From the NCBI GenBank assembly GCA_013400975.1, contig WBMZ01003366.1:1-64000 (forward strand): a stretch of 64,000 nt of DNA, read 5' to 3'. Source of the DNA: Atrichornis clamosus. Lineage: Eukaryota > Chordata > Aves > Passeriformes > Menuridae. The position numbers were made by a program, and so were the translations under genes. Positions 46,491-59,439 of the stretch are shown here, piece by piece (within the stretch, counting starts at the first letter, position 1; each line of letters starts with the position of its first letter). Under the pieces are notes generated by a model, which saw nothing but the letters and a program-made list of their open reading frames with translations, was not told where the DNA came from and did no database searches.

Positions 46491-47779
46491 AATGGGTCAA
46501 GTGTTTTGTGAGAGGAATAAAGTGGCAGCTCTGACCTCCCAGTTCCCAGAGCTTGTACTGGTTTTATAGAAAAATTGTTCTCACTCGAGTTACATCAAAA
46601 GTTGTCAGTATGATTATACCCAGTTTAGGTTAATGCCTCTGAACACAGGGGCCTATCTCCACAATATATTTGCATCTGGGTGTTTTCCTTTTATTCTTAA
46701 TTTCTACATTTTCCACTGTGTTTCATTTCCCACTACATTTTTTTGTCATTCACACATTTTATAATGCTGTGCTCAGCAATAAAACTTGGGGAAAGGAGAG
46801 GGTAGAGAGATGTTGGTGGTTATGGCACTTCATGTCTCAAGTGACTTTTGTAGAGGCCCAGCTCCCCAGAAAGAGGCTGGAATCTCCCCAGAGATGGGAA
46901 GTAGTGAAAAAAAAATTCCTCTTTTTCCATTACTTGTGTGTGCAACTTTTGCTTTCCCTAATAAATGATCATTATCTTGATCCACAGGTTTGCCCACCTT
47001 CCTTCTGGTTTTCTTGCCATCCTGCAGGTTCCCACTTAGAAACCTAAATTTACAGTTCCTAAGTGGCAAGCTCAAATCTACATCCCAAAAGGACAGGATT
47101 CTGTCTAGAGATGACTGTGTAGGGCTTCTGACATCACAACATGTCTGAGACTCCAGAGCCAGGCTCCCAAATGTGATGTGGAAGACCAGTGCTCCAACAG
47201 AACCTCAACATGGCATCAGATGATGGTGTGGGAACCCAAATCCCATCCCAGCCTTTTGCAACTGCTGTTTTAAAATGGAGTTCCACCCATCTTTGTGGCT
47301 GTACCAGACTGGCTGACAGTTTTTACAGTGAAAACAAGCTGTACAACAGCAGCACTAGGAAATAAAAGCAGAACAAGTCTTGTGTGATAGGATGGGGATA
47401 ATGGGATTTGATAGGGAAAGTACCCTGCAGTGAGAGTAAACAAGACTGTTCATAGTCCCTACCTTTTCTTCCTCCATTTAAAGTTGGGAGCTCTTGAAAT
47501 AGAGGGAAAATGTAAGAGAAACAAAGCAATCAGCACCTGTTAAGCATGTTGGATTGATCTTTCTTTAAGAATCAACGTGTAAAATTTCCTGGATTTCATT
47601 GTCGAGAAGCCTGCAGAACAATCTCCTGGTCATAAATATATATAAATATATTCCACTAAACAGTGAATCACCTAATGCCTGTAGCTCCTTCCATGTGTGG
47701 GAGTTTAGTCACATAATGTAACTGTCTGTTGTCTTAGCAGTGTTTTGTACCTGAATTTTTGTTTGGTTTTCCAGTTGTC
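46491..47779. other. Unique sequence
   Basis: No gene recognised. The longest frame is 125 codons (plus, 46670-47047), with a hydrophobic start but no recognisable family. A TA-rich stretch lies at 47635-47652. Confidence 0.5.
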
Positions 47780-47843
47780 TTTTTTTTTTTTTTTTTTTTT
47801 TTTTTTTNNNNNNNNNNTTTTTTTTTTTTTTTTTTTTTTTTTT
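47780..47843. repeat. Poly-T tract spanning an assembly gap
   Basis: 28 T on the left (47780-47807) and 26 T on the right (47818-47843) of a run of N. The true length is unknown and probably exceeds 54. No target-site duplication or retrocopy body is evident beside it. Confidence 0.97.
47808..47817. other. Assembly gap (10 N)
   Basis: Ten N characters inside the T homopolymer. The round number suggests a nominal gap size. The 69-codon frame that reads through with XXXX is not real. Confidence 0.99.
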
Positions 47844-50133
47844 GTGCTCAGACTGAAATTCCATGTGGGGCTATTGAAGAAGGAACATCATTTTATTTCA
47901 GCTCTTAATGACACTAGAAATGTTTGGGGATTACGTATTAAAAGCAGGGATTGAGCTCAGAATATGTGTTTGCTTCCTGCTATGGAAAAAAAAAGTCTAT
48001 GTCTATAGGAGTATTTATTTTTCCAGCTCTTATCTTTTTCTACAGTGGCAGGTATGAAGTTTTCTAAAAATACCTTCGTATTCTTCCTCCTGAGTCTGAG
48101 TGCTGTCTGCATTCCAGATCCGAAAGCTCCTCCAACCCCATTCCTGCAGTTTATGTCTGCACCTGGGAGAAGAGAGGTTCTCATTTCTGTAAAGGTTATG
48201 GCATTCAGAGCCTCCTGCCTCACGTGGCTCCAGCTGTTTGCCAAACACGGCGTTGGTGCAATTTTAGGAGCATCACAGAGGGAGAGGGAGAGAGGTTTTC
48301 AAAAAGCCACAGAGTGACGTCAAAGAAAACGTTTCTCCTTTGAAACTATCCATGAAAGAGCAATAAGGGCACTCCTCAGCAGCCAGAACCCAGCTGAGCC
48401 TCTGAGCCTGCTGGAGATGTGTTTGTGAAGGTGTTTGTGAAGGAAGAGAAGGAAAAACGACATACTGAATGGAACATGCAGCAAAGATAAACTGGGCACA
48501 CCAATATATACCTCAGGTTATTCAGCAGAAAACGACACTGTTAGGAAATGAAAACTCGTTCCAGCAACATATAATTGGTCTTTCAGCAGCTTAAAAAGAG
48601 TTAGTATTGAATAAGGCAGTGAACTTTCATCTTGAGTGGATCTTTATGAATGCTGCTGTTATAGTCTTACATCGACTTGTTTACCTAAAAACCTGCAGAA
48701 TTGTTAAAAAAAAAATACAGGTTGTGCCCGTAACAAGTTTGCTGCCACACACAAAAAGAAGCCGTGTTCTGGCCAACCCTGTAGCACAAAAAATAAACTT
48801 GGGTCACAGGTTCAAGTCAAAGTCCACTGCATTCATTCCACCCTCTTTAGAAGAATATGGAATAAGCTTTGGTTCCTTTGTTCTGCTGTTCGGTGTTACT
48901 CTTTAGCATTAGATTTGGGGTTGAATTTTAGAGGCAGTGGTCTGAGTTAGGCAATACCTTTGTAGAGACAAAGAATTATAAATAGATATATAAAATACAT
49001 ACATACATGTATATACAGGTAGATGCATTTATATAATTTATATTTATATTTATATATTTATGTACTCCAAAGCCAGTGTGGTAAAGCTGCCTGTAAATTC
49101 TCTCTTCCTTTCCCACCTCCTCCCAGATACTCCCACGTTGCTGGGACAAAATGGGGTGAAACATGCAGTGAGAGCACCAGGCAGTTGTTTGTGTTTGCAT
49201 TCGGAAAGGTGAAAAGTTATTTTATTGTCAGAGATTTTTGAAAGTGTGGTGATTTGGGGAAATATAGTCCAGCAAACAAGCCACCTCTCTCACACACTCA
49301 CTCAGGTACATCCATCCTTACACAACAGTGCTGTGTGCCCAGCACCTCTCCAAGCTGAAATTCCCCATTTCGAGCACATTCACAGAGAAAAATGTCAGTC
49401 TGTGCCTGGGACTTGGAGTTCCTCACTCTTAGGTAAATAGCTGGGGTGTTTCGGCTGTATCTAAAATTTTGCTGGTTGCAGCAGTTCGGTTTTGGTGGGA
49501 GTTTCTGTTTTACTTTTTAATCCTTCTGCTTACTTTTTTCCCACCCGCAAACCCTAAAGTGTGTCTTGCTCTTTTCATATAATACTGGGCAATATTTTGT
49601 TGCCCTTCATTATGTAGAGGAAAAAAGGTCCAGCTAAAAAGGTGAACAGTTGAATTTAATGTTAACTGAGGCAATAAGGAGAAGACTGTGAGATTTATTG
49701 AAAAAAGGGGTCAATGACTTTACGTTTGCAGCTGGGTTCTAAGCTTGACCCATAACCCCAGTGGTAATTAATGCCATAGTTGCATTATGCAAGGAGACAA
49801 ATGTGCTGTTATTAGCAGTTAATATCACAGCTGACCTGAGCTCTAAAGGTTAATGTGTGGCCTGAAGGGACTTTTAGTGCTTTGTGTTAGCAGCTGGAAG
49901 TTTATACATGTCATTGTGTAGAGCCAGAATCCCATGAAGACCCTTAAGGTGCTCAGGAGCAGGACAATAATATTGGAATCTGTACCTCAGCTTCTCATAA
50001 AAATATGAAGAAAAATCTCCACATTTTGGAAGGAGGGTAGCAGGCAATGCAGTGAGAACCTGCTCACTGTTGTGTAAAATAAACCCCAAACAACCCCAAA
50101 ACAGGAGGAGGTAAAAGGAGTTAAATGGTACCA
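47844..50133. other. Unique sequence with an AT-rich tract
   Basis: TA-rich low-complexity sequence at 48979-49063 (tatatttatatttatatatt type). A short duplication of gtgtttgtgaag occurs near 48420-48443. A 13-bp perfect palindrome lies at 49780-49792. The 99-codon plus frame at 48607-48906 has no recognisable domain. Confidence 0.5.
49780..49792. promoter_or_regulatory. Palindromic TTGCATTATGCAA site
   Basis: A perfect inverted repeat of TTGCAT around a central T, resembling C/EBP- or POU-type dimer sites. The surroundings (gtggtaattaatgcc to the left, gctgttattagcag to the right) look like a developmental enhancer. Function is not shown. Confidence 0.2.
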
Positions 50134-50240
50134 GCTCTGAGCAACCTGGTCTAGTGGAAGGTGCCCCTGCCCATGGCAGAGGGTTGGAATCAGGTGACCT
50201 TTAAGGTTCCTTCCAACCCAAACCATCCTGGGATTCTATT
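50134..50240 (+). mobile_element. CR1 LINE, short 3'-end fragment
   Basis: ctctgagcaacctggtctag, tggaaggtgcccctgcccat, ggcagagggttggaatcagg and tgacctttaaggttccttcc, ending aaccatcctgggattctatt. The caacctggtctagtgg wording marks an older branch than the gggatagtgg copies. Confidence 0.93.
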
Positions 50241-51879
50241 TCTGTCCTGGTCTCCTTCCTCTTGTAACTGCTATTGGCATAAAGATACTGAGCTCTCTCC
50301 ATGATCCAAATTGAACTTAAAATGGGAATCCAAACAGGTAACCAGTGCCAGCATCCAACATAACTCTCTCAGGAGTCATGTAAACCCAGAGACACTTCAA
50401 CTCCCACAACACCATTCCTTTTTCCCCAAAAGATTTCTGGACATCTGCAGAGCCTCTCATGCCTTCAACTGGACTGGCCTGATTAAGAAAGGAAATGGAT
50501 AATTACACACCGCTGGAGTTCTGGAACAGCAGGATGAGCCCAATCTGACATAGTTCAGAGCCAAACTACCTCTGACTGGTACCTTGTAAGAAGCAGAGGA
50601 AATTTCCTTCCATCTGACCTGCACCACAAAACACCAGGACCTAAACACAAAGGCACCAACCTGCAGCCCCCTGGGACTTCTTATCAGACACATCTTTCAA
50701 TTTCTCCGTACAAGATCTGTACAGTTGTATTAGACATGCCAATATGGAGATAAAGTGATTCACCTGCAGAGGTCATGGGGATTTACAGGCACAGTGTTTT
50801 ATTTTGTATTTGCTACAGGCTAAAAGGCAATCTCTGGTGACTCATGAAATCTTGGAAATGTAATCACCTGTGAAAGCAGTCAGAGCAGCATCTAAAATTC
50901 ACCCCTTTTTGCTTAAAATGTCAGGAGAAAATGCAAAGGCAATAAACTTTGCAATAATAAGGAAATGTTATTATCTAGCAGGCCTATGAAACCCCCATTA
51001 TCCTAAATAGGCTAAGTTTAGTTACACTAGTCACCACATAATGAAGGTCATTAGCATTGAGAGAAGTGAATTTGTGCATGAAAATCATTGTCAAGACTTT
51101 GGATGCGTTATGACATGTAAAAACCCCAAAACCCACTGGAGAACTGGAGGCAAGGGACTCGTCCTGCAATGCTCAGAGTACAGAGGTACAGCCATTATTT
51201 CCTCTATTCAGAAAACAGAGGTGGGCACACAACTCCATTTGCTCGCCACAGTTTCTTAGCAAAATGTTGTTGCTCTTGCGGAGAAATCAAAGTTGAGCAA
51301 ATCAATGATTAACAGCACAGGGAGAGGAAAAATCCTCATAAAAATCTCACAGTCAAGACGGGAACAAGTAGTTCTGAAAATAAGCAAGTGACAGTGGCAT
51401 TTTCTCCTTTTCTCTGTAAATACTTGATGACTCCTGAGGCATTTGCTAATCAAAATAATGAAACAATTCTGTTGGCAGTTGTCAAGTCACCTGAGTTTGC
51501 TCATCTGATTAGCTCTGGTCTCCTGTTATAACCTTGTGACTTAATGAAGCGATGATGGGAACAGCAGCCCAAGAATTGCATCAAAATTCTATTTCCTGAC
51601 ATTGCTCGTAGGAGCGACAGGATAACACAAAAATTGTATAACTGAGAGGATAAAAGATATTAAAGAATGCTCTTCTAATTTTCCTGTGTGATACTGAGTA
51701 ATTATGCCCTAATATAATTTGGGTTGTGAAATTGGCAGTTTTTGTCTTGTGTACCACAGAGATTTTATTGTCTTTCCTGCTAAGAAAACGCATATGTCAA
51801 AACCAATATTTCTGATTTTCACTCATATCTTCCAAATAACAAAATGTGGAATAAATAATAGACACTTACAGCACTTTCC
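50241..51879. other. Unique AT-rich sequence
   Basis: No gene or repeat recognised; frames stay under 80 codons. Confidence 0.55.
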
Positions 51880-52219
51880 AGTACCGAAAGGGGCTACAAG
51901 AAACCTGGAGATGGACTTTGGACAAGGGGATGAAATGACAGGACATGGGGAATTGGCTATAAAAAGACAGAGGACGGGGTTAGATGGGATACTGGGGAGG
52001 AATTCTTCCCTCTGGGAGTGCTGAGGCCCTGGCACAGGGTGCCCAGAGAAGCTGTGGCGGCCCCATCCCTGGAAGTGTCCAAGGCCAGGTTGGATGGGGC
52101 TTGGAGCAACCTGGGATAGTGGAAGGTGTCCCTGCCCATGGCAAGGGGATGGAGTGAGATGATCCCTAAGTTCCCTTCCAACCAAAACCATTCTCAGATT
52201 CCCTGATTCTCCGATCCCT
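51880..52219 (+). mobile_element. CR1 LINE, long 3' fragment
   Basis: About 340 bp in sense. It starts in the ORF2 region at agtaccgaaaggggctacaa, passes ggacaaggggatgaaatgac, agatgggatactggggagga, gagaagctgtggcggcccca, ggttggatggggcttggagc and gggatagtggaaggtgtccc, and ends aaccattctcagattccctg with degenerate octamers. It abuts a CpG-dense patch. Confidence 0.94.
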
Positions 52220-52228
52220 GAAATCAGG

Positions 52229-52375
52229 AGCGTTTGCATCTGAACGCGAGGTGGGACCCTGCGGGCGCGGAGGCGCTGCCCCTGTCCATGGTGCTGCTCC
52301 TGCCCGAGAGCCGCCCGGCTCCGCTCGGGACCTCCGGCTCCTCCTCTGCCGGTGCTCGCTCGAAAAGGACGTCAG
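52229..52375. promoter_or_regulatory. CpG-dense patch, candidate promoter-like element
   Basis: I count 17 CpG dinucleotides in the 141 bp from 52231 to 52371, far denser than anywhere else in the window. The patch ends with ggacgtca, seven of eight bases of the CRE palindrome. It is too short for a standard CpG-island call. It could be a small promoter, a methylation-protected enhancer or a recent GC-rich insertion. The 164-codon minus frame across it (52166-52660) is arginine/proline-rich with no recognisable family. Confidence 0.35.
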
Positions 52376-55300
52376 CAGATCCCTGATCATTCTTACTAAC
52401 ATCAGTGCCAAAATAAGTGATTCTTGGTTGCATTTTCTTTGACAAGCACTCGGCTCTAAAAGGCTTTTAAACCTCAACATCCCGGCCATCCCCTGAGTCT
52501 GTGAGCGTGAGAGTCGCTGAAACCACCCCAGGGAGGAACTTTTCTGATCTAACCTGAATGTCTGGAGAGTGACAGCTTTGCAGCCAGTACAACTCCAGTC
52601 GGTAGAGTACAGAACAGAGTTAAATCTGTGATGAACAGGGTGTCTGAATAGGTCAGACAAATACTGTCTTCAACATAAACATTTCTTTAATTTGTTTATA
52701 CAACGAGCTGTGGTGCAGCTGTTTTAATAAAGTTATATGAAGACAGCTGCACTCCATTTAAAATCATCCCATGTTGAAACAATCCAAATTGCCATAATCT
52801 CTGTCCCTCAAATGGGATTCATCCTCTCCAATACTGACAGCAGATATCTGTTAAGACCTGCATTGTTTCAGGCTGCTTCTGGAGTCAAGGACGAGAGATG
52901 AGCATATTCAGAGAGTGATGCTAAAAGAGCTGCCAAACACAGGTGAGATGAGCCATCCTCACCCCTACAACAAGGATGAACCCTTTAGCTGAGCAATAAG
53001 GGCTGCTGCTTCTGTTAGTCTGGCAGTTCCTGTCCAAATCTGCCTTCTGTGGATGACTCTGGATGATTTTGCCATCAACCACGTGCCCATGCAAGCTACT
53101 CGTGTGCCAGACTTGTTCTTGCTTGTTTTCATTTTAAACATCTGTTTGCTTAACTTCCTTTTTCTTTACAGGACTGCCACTTGTTTCTCTCTAACCACCC
53201 TGAAGCAATTTCCCAGATATTGTATTGTCAAATGCAAATCCCAAAATCATATTGCAATCAGGACTACGGGGTTTTTTGTTTTATTTTCCTCCTTTGACTC
53301 TTGACAAAATAGACGTTTACCACAGTTACTGCTTTATTGTCTCACTCACACATACCTGACTGTGATTAATTCCAGCAAATTCCCTCTAAAAGTAAATATT
53401 TTAATTAAAGGTCTGCTGCATATTCCTACCCTAAGCCTCTAGGCTGTTAATAAACAGAGGAAAATCCTGTTCCAATAAGTTCTCCTCTAATTAACATTCT
53501 TCTCTGCTTTTCCCTGGACACCTTAAACATGTAGTGCCACACTGGGACTCAGCTGGATCGTGTCTTCCTACAGCCTTCTACAAAGATATTAAAAGTTGGA
53601 TAAATAGCAGTGTTCAATTAATGTTAAAAATTAGACAGCATGGAAAGCTGATGTCTAAAATTTCTCACTTCTTTCCCTTTGACTTTGGTTGTATTTATGG
53701 TCCATTTTTTTGATCTGATTATTCAGGTACCTCAGTTTAGGTGCCGTTGGTTGTACCAGAGCAGGTCATTAGGACGAAATAAGCACAAAACAGAGTAAAA
53801 TAGCCTAATAATCTCCCCTGCTATTTGACAAATGCAATGCTGAATTTATTCAAAACTAGTATTAAACACGACTCAAAGTCTGTGCAAATGTTACATATTT
53901 TACAGATCTCATGGGCTGTAATGATGAAATTCCACCTGTTTCACAGACTTATGATGAAAGTGGTCCCATGTTCCTGAAACTTCTGTAGGAAATAAATTTC
54001 TGCATGGTTGTTTTTGCCCCTGCCTTTCTACAAGCACCAAATAGCAGTTCTGGGAAAGGATCCATCTCAGTCCTTGGTGGGAGAGCTCATGTGATCACCT
54101 TAGTCCAGGCGGTGGTCTCTGAGCCTGTCCAAAATAATTAATTCTTATCTATGAATATATCCTGGTGAGAATGGCAGGTGAGAGTCATCTCCAAAATGAC
54201 CAGAGTCAAGTTTATAGAAGGTAAGGTGGGTATATGATAGACCTTGTAAAGATTGAAGGGTACAACAAAAATCAAAAATTCCCTCAGTACCACATAATGA
54301 TATTCTAGGGGAGTCTGTTTCTTTATTTACGTTTGTTAAGGTGTTTAGATTTGTACCTAAAAAGTGCTGCGCTAGTGGAGTTATGGAATTGCTACAATTC
54401 GAGATAGTCACAGATGTTTTTTTAATTTTCTTTAATAATCAACCCCACTCCTCAGACACAAAAGGAAAATAAAAAGAGAAAAAAACTTAAGGGTTATTTA
54501 AAGTGAGGGGAGTAGCCCTCTTCCTTCCACTGGGTCTTGGTCACCCCAAATTTTGTTGATAAGCGAGAGTAAAACATTCTCTTTCATACAACATTTATCT
54601 TTTTTGGGGGTGTAATTTATATTTATCCTTTAAAATGAAAACTGCTGATATTAAATCAGCTACTACTTCACTAGCAACCATAAAAACATAACCATTTTCA
54701 GGCACTTCTCCCAGTTTAACTTCATGTTTTTTCGTGCTGTTTCAAGCACTAGAACGTAATATGGTCAAAAAGTCCAAGCTGGAACATTGCTTGAGAGTGA
54801 CAAGGGGCTGCCTCTGGTTCTGGGGTCAATGTGGACTTCTTAAAAGATGAAGGATTCTGAATATTTTTTCCCCTTTTGATTTGATCTCTTTGAAACAGGA
54901 ACACCTTTTCATGTCAAAATCGTTGAAGGCTCCTCAGTAACAAATTTACAAGTCTTGTGTGTTACAGCGTATTACTGTTCAACCCTTGAGGAAATAACCA
55001 CAATTATCAGGTTATTTTAGAACATCCCATTAAATCTGAGGGTACAAATGAAAATCCATTAGTCAAATTAATTCAGCTGGCTGTAGAGAGATAATATTTT
55101 CAAGACATGTTCTGGTAAAAGTATTTGGTTGTGTTCCTTTGGGAATTTACAAACATTTGTGCCATAATTTTCTGTCATGTCTCACATTTCACCCCTAATG
55201 AACCCATCCTTGGCTGGAATTGTGCTTTACTTTTCTCCAAACTATTTTTATGCAACTATTTATGCACTGTGTTTATTTATTGGACTAGAAGTTGAAACTC

Positions 55301-58300
55301 TACCCCAGAGATTGTGTTGTATCTCAAAATGTTATTTCAGACCTTGGCAATCCTGGTCTTTTGCCCTGGACCCGGTGATCTTACAATTCCTTTTTTTTTC
55401 CTGCTAATTTTCTGTTCACTTCTCAATAACCCTATGAGTCTCCCCACTGCAAATTACTCTGAAAAATTTAGAGTGGGAATATATTGTTTTCTATCTTTTG
55501 GGGATCAATTAGTTTCATTCTCTTGGTTATAGATCTGTCATAATTCCTGAAAATGATTCCATGCTTTTTGTGGGTTTCCCAACTTGAGTTGAACACAGGC
55601 TCATTCTCATGGCTAATTTCCTTATAGGTTTTTATATGCAGAAGACTTTCAAAATCAGTAATCAACATCAATGCTCGTTCAGAATCCAGGGAATTACTAT
55701 AGACCTCTGCAAAATGCATAATCTTTGTGAGAGAAAATCTTGCAGCTTCTGGATGTCACAAATTCTTCACTGTTCTCCACCTCAGCAGCTGATGGGTTCT
55801 GCACAGACATTTCATAGCTTCTGTCAATGGTGACAGCACTGCCTTCTTCTTTCCTGTTAAAAAAAACCCCAAGGGTGTGCATTAGGTTTGCTCTCAATCC
55901 CTTCAATTTTTTATTATTTTTTATTCTTGAGTTTCGTATCAATAATACAGGTTATTTACATTTTTCCAGTTGATTTACACTCAAATATTGTACATCTATC
56001 TATTATAAACTATCATTATGTTAGCATATTAAAAAAATTCTAGACATCAACTTCAAACAAAAAATAGAACAATGGTTGTTTTAAGCCTCTGCTTTCTTCT
56101 CTGCTAGAAAAAATTTCACCAAGTGTAATCTCACAGCAAGGAAAATCTTGATTTTCTTTCTTAATACTCTTTAGAAATATTTATGAGTTTCAGAATAATG
56201 TAGCTTGGGCATTGTGGATATTCAGCAACTCTCAAAACAGGGCTGGCATTTTAATCTTGGCCTGACAGATCATATGAGACCTTCTGTGATGATAAGGCCT
56301 GGATAACCCCTCTCAAATTCATTTCCAGTTTAATAATACAGATTGGTAATGCTGATTTTTTTTTCTCCATTTTTCACTTCTTATCAGTGTGTCCTGTAAT
56401 ACCAGAAGCTTTCATAAAGACTTTGATGCAACTGATGGTTGGTGCCACCTCACTCCCTCCCTGCCTCGGCCATGCAAGGGCCACTTGTCCAGTGGTAGAT
56501 TTTTGAATTTGACCTCTAAGAGCCACTGATTGACCCAGAAACAGTCTAAGACAGGTGAACCTGTCTTCACCGAGGTTTTTTCACAGGATTTTTTATGTTC
56601 ACCCATTCTGTGAACGTGTTTCCAGGTGATTTAGAGGTTTCCTAACAGAGCTGGTCTTGGGGGTGAAGAGGGAGTGTCTCAGTGGTGGTTCTGAGGATGT
56701 CAGAAGAATCTGCACACCTCCAGTGTTGTGCTCTGACAGAGATTCCCCAAAACAGGATGGAAGTTGGCAGTGAGGTGAGGAACTGGATGCAGGTTCCCTT
56801 CTTTGCCATCCCAATCATTTCTACTTGCCAGTTCCATTAGTTTTCTCAAAAGTACATAAAATAAAGTTGTTTTTCTCCCAGTTACGCTGATGCCTCTTCA
56901 AACAAGAACACATTTGGGTGGGACTCAGTTCACAGAGGGCTAGCAACATTTTGGGGTGTATCTGTTCCTATTCAATCCCACTCATAATCCCCTACACCCA
57001 TTTTTCACTAATCAGGACCCATAAGGGAGGGAACCTGCAGCACTCAGCTGTGGACAATGTCAATGTCATACAATGATCCAAAACAACAAGAATTCAATTA
57101 CTACATCTTACTCCGGCTAATCTACCTGAATTAAACTACAGTGGGTAATGTTTCTGACTTCCTTGAAGCATCAACCTGTATTTTTTTCCTTCACTCATCT
57201 CTGAAGCTGGCAGACAGGTGTTGCTGCTCAAAATTTCATTTTCAAACCTCATTTATGCTCTCTCAGACTCAATACTGCAGCCACCAATGGTGGGGGGATA
57301 AAGAGGAGTTATGAATACACTGTTAATGTCCTCATGCTAAATTTGTCAGATTAAATGATGGATTTAATAACAATGTAATCTCAAATTTGGTGGCATTGCT
57401 GGGATAAAGAAAGACTGTTACTAACATCTTTGACTTTGGATGAAATCGATCCTGGCATCATTAAAATGGATATTTTACCTCCCCTTCACCTGCCCTACTG
57501 ATGGAGCCATTGAAATCTTAGTCCTGTAATCTGTGTGTTCTGCTCTTCCAGCCCTGATTCCTGAATGAGACGGTGAATTCCCTGGAATTGTGAACTTCAG
57601 TCCTTCTTTTTCTCTATTTCCAGGTGCCTAGCAGCTCTGCCAGTGCTCAGCCACCCTTAGCTAATTTTTTCCTCTCCTGCATGTGAGCTGAAGTCTTTAG
57701 CACTGCTTTCCTTTGACCAGATTAATGAATAAGGGAGCTGAAATCACCACTTCTGTGTAGGATTCGGAGGCTGCACCACAGTGAGAGTCTCCCTCACCAC
57801 AGGCTGGACTTCAGGTCATATTCCCTGTGATATACTGGAGGTTTTGAAACCCGTGCTGTGAGGGCCACCCCCTAAGGCCCACAGGTCACGAGACTATTCA
57901 TCTGTTTAATTAAAACAAATGGACCTGGAACTAAAAGTATCGAGGCCAGACCACGACTGGAAGCAATCAGCATCCCTCCACTGACTTGGGTGATGACTTA
58001 AGGATATTAACTGACCGTCAGCTCAGTGGTGCATTAAATCAGCGTCGCACAGGAGGAAAACAATTCCCCCTACAACATTCCCACTGAACAGGCCTGAGGA
58101 GCACAGTGCGTGTGATGCTCCTTTCGGTACTGCAGCCCCAATTCTGTTTCACAACAGGTTTGATTTTTTCCAGCACAGTGTCATTCAGTAGCCTGTGTGT
58201 CCAACATTCCAGCGTCTTGCCAGCGAGCCCATGGTTTGTGTCTGGCCTGGTGTTTACTGCTGGGCCACTGTTGATGGGATTTAGGGATATAAACAACGCT

Positions 58301-59197
58301 GATTGCATGGACAGCAGTGTAACAACTGCATTGCACAAGGCGCAGGGTTTCATGTATTCTTAGCATATGCCAAGATTTTCTGGTTTGGTTTGGTTTTGCA
58401 ATTAAGGTATGTGTTTAGTTTATGAAATTAAAAACACTGACTTTCCAGAATTTGGGATTAAACACGGGACTCCTGGATTTTAAATGTGAGCATTTTCTGA
58501 CAGGCTTCATAGTTTCAAATCTTCCTTTGGTGTAAGTGCTCCAGCTGTTGCAAATGCAACTGAACTAAACAGAAACTGGGACTTTTCTGAGTCCTCACCC
58601 ATCCCAGGAACTTGGTAAAAACTCTGCATATATCACAATATCAATTTCTCTCCACAGCTGTCCCTGCTGAGATTGTCCCTCATGCAAAATCCGAGGTATC
58701 AGCAGGAAACAGAGATTGATTAAAGAAGAAAGAAAGGAGATTTCCACTGAATTCTGCTTTTGTTTCTTTTCATTTCACAGTGCAAGTTTTGAAATCCCAG
58801 GAAATCGGGGTGTTTTATCAAAATATATCTTCTTTTTAATGAGAAAATATATTTGAAATGGTAATATTCTGCAGCCAGTGGTGGATTACACATAAGAAAA
58901 CATAACTTTTATTGACTCTACTGAATATTGGTGTTATATTTTTTTAAGGTGAGTGGGTGAGATGTATAAATTTTTATGCTGAAGGTCTGTGTACTTTGCT
59001 GTTAATTTAAATTATGATTTTTCCTTTTAAAACCCATGACAGCCTTTTTCCACCCTCGCCTTACCCAGTGCTGTGATAAATGTATAGAAAAGTCATAAAA
59101 TAACAGGTCCTGATGTAAATCTGGGGGCTCCTGGGACCTGCATTCACACAAATCCATTCACAGCATCCACCTCTCCTATGAAATCAGACTTAAGAGT
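52376..59197. other. 6.8 kb with no recognisable gene or repeat
   Basis: The longest stretch in the window without a CR1 copy or other dispersed repeat that I can see. Frames stay at or below about 104 codons, the longest being a mutually overlapping minus/plus pair at 58039-58363. Sequence is AT-rich with only short homopolymers. Confidence 0.5.
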
Positions 59198-59290
59198 TTA
59201 TTATCCTGGAGAAGGGAAGGTTCCAGGGAGATCTGAGAGCCCCTTCCAGTGCCCAAAGGGTCTCCAAGAGAGCTGGAGAGGGAGTGCACA
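59198..59290 (+). mobile_element. CR1 LINE internal fragment (ORF2 region)
   Basis: tatcctggagaagggaaggt, tccagggagatctgagagcc, ccttccagtgcccaaagggt and ctccaagagagctggagagg. This is the region upstream of the usual 3' end and corresponds to the antisense ccagagccttctcttctcc part of the 38.4 kb copy. It lacks the CR1 3' end, so it is truncated or interrupted on both sides. Confidence 0.75.
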
Positions 59291-59439
59291 ATGGCAGGCT
59301 CTGACACAGCTGTTGTCACTGAAAAATGAGGTCTTGGGACAGCAATTCTCTTATGGAAATGTAAATTCAGCAGCAAGTATCAGTCAAAAAAACAAATGAC
59401 ATTTTGGAAATTCTAGGGAAATAAAGGGGAAAATAGAAG

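Noticed and set aside
47745..47954. Frame with poly-Phe and XXXX
   Set aside because: It reads through the poly-T tract and the N gap.
52166..52660. 164-codon minus frame over the CpG patch as a gene
   Set aside because: Arginine/proline-rich content follows from the GC-rich DNA, it starts and ends in unrelated sequence, and one end overlaps a CR1.
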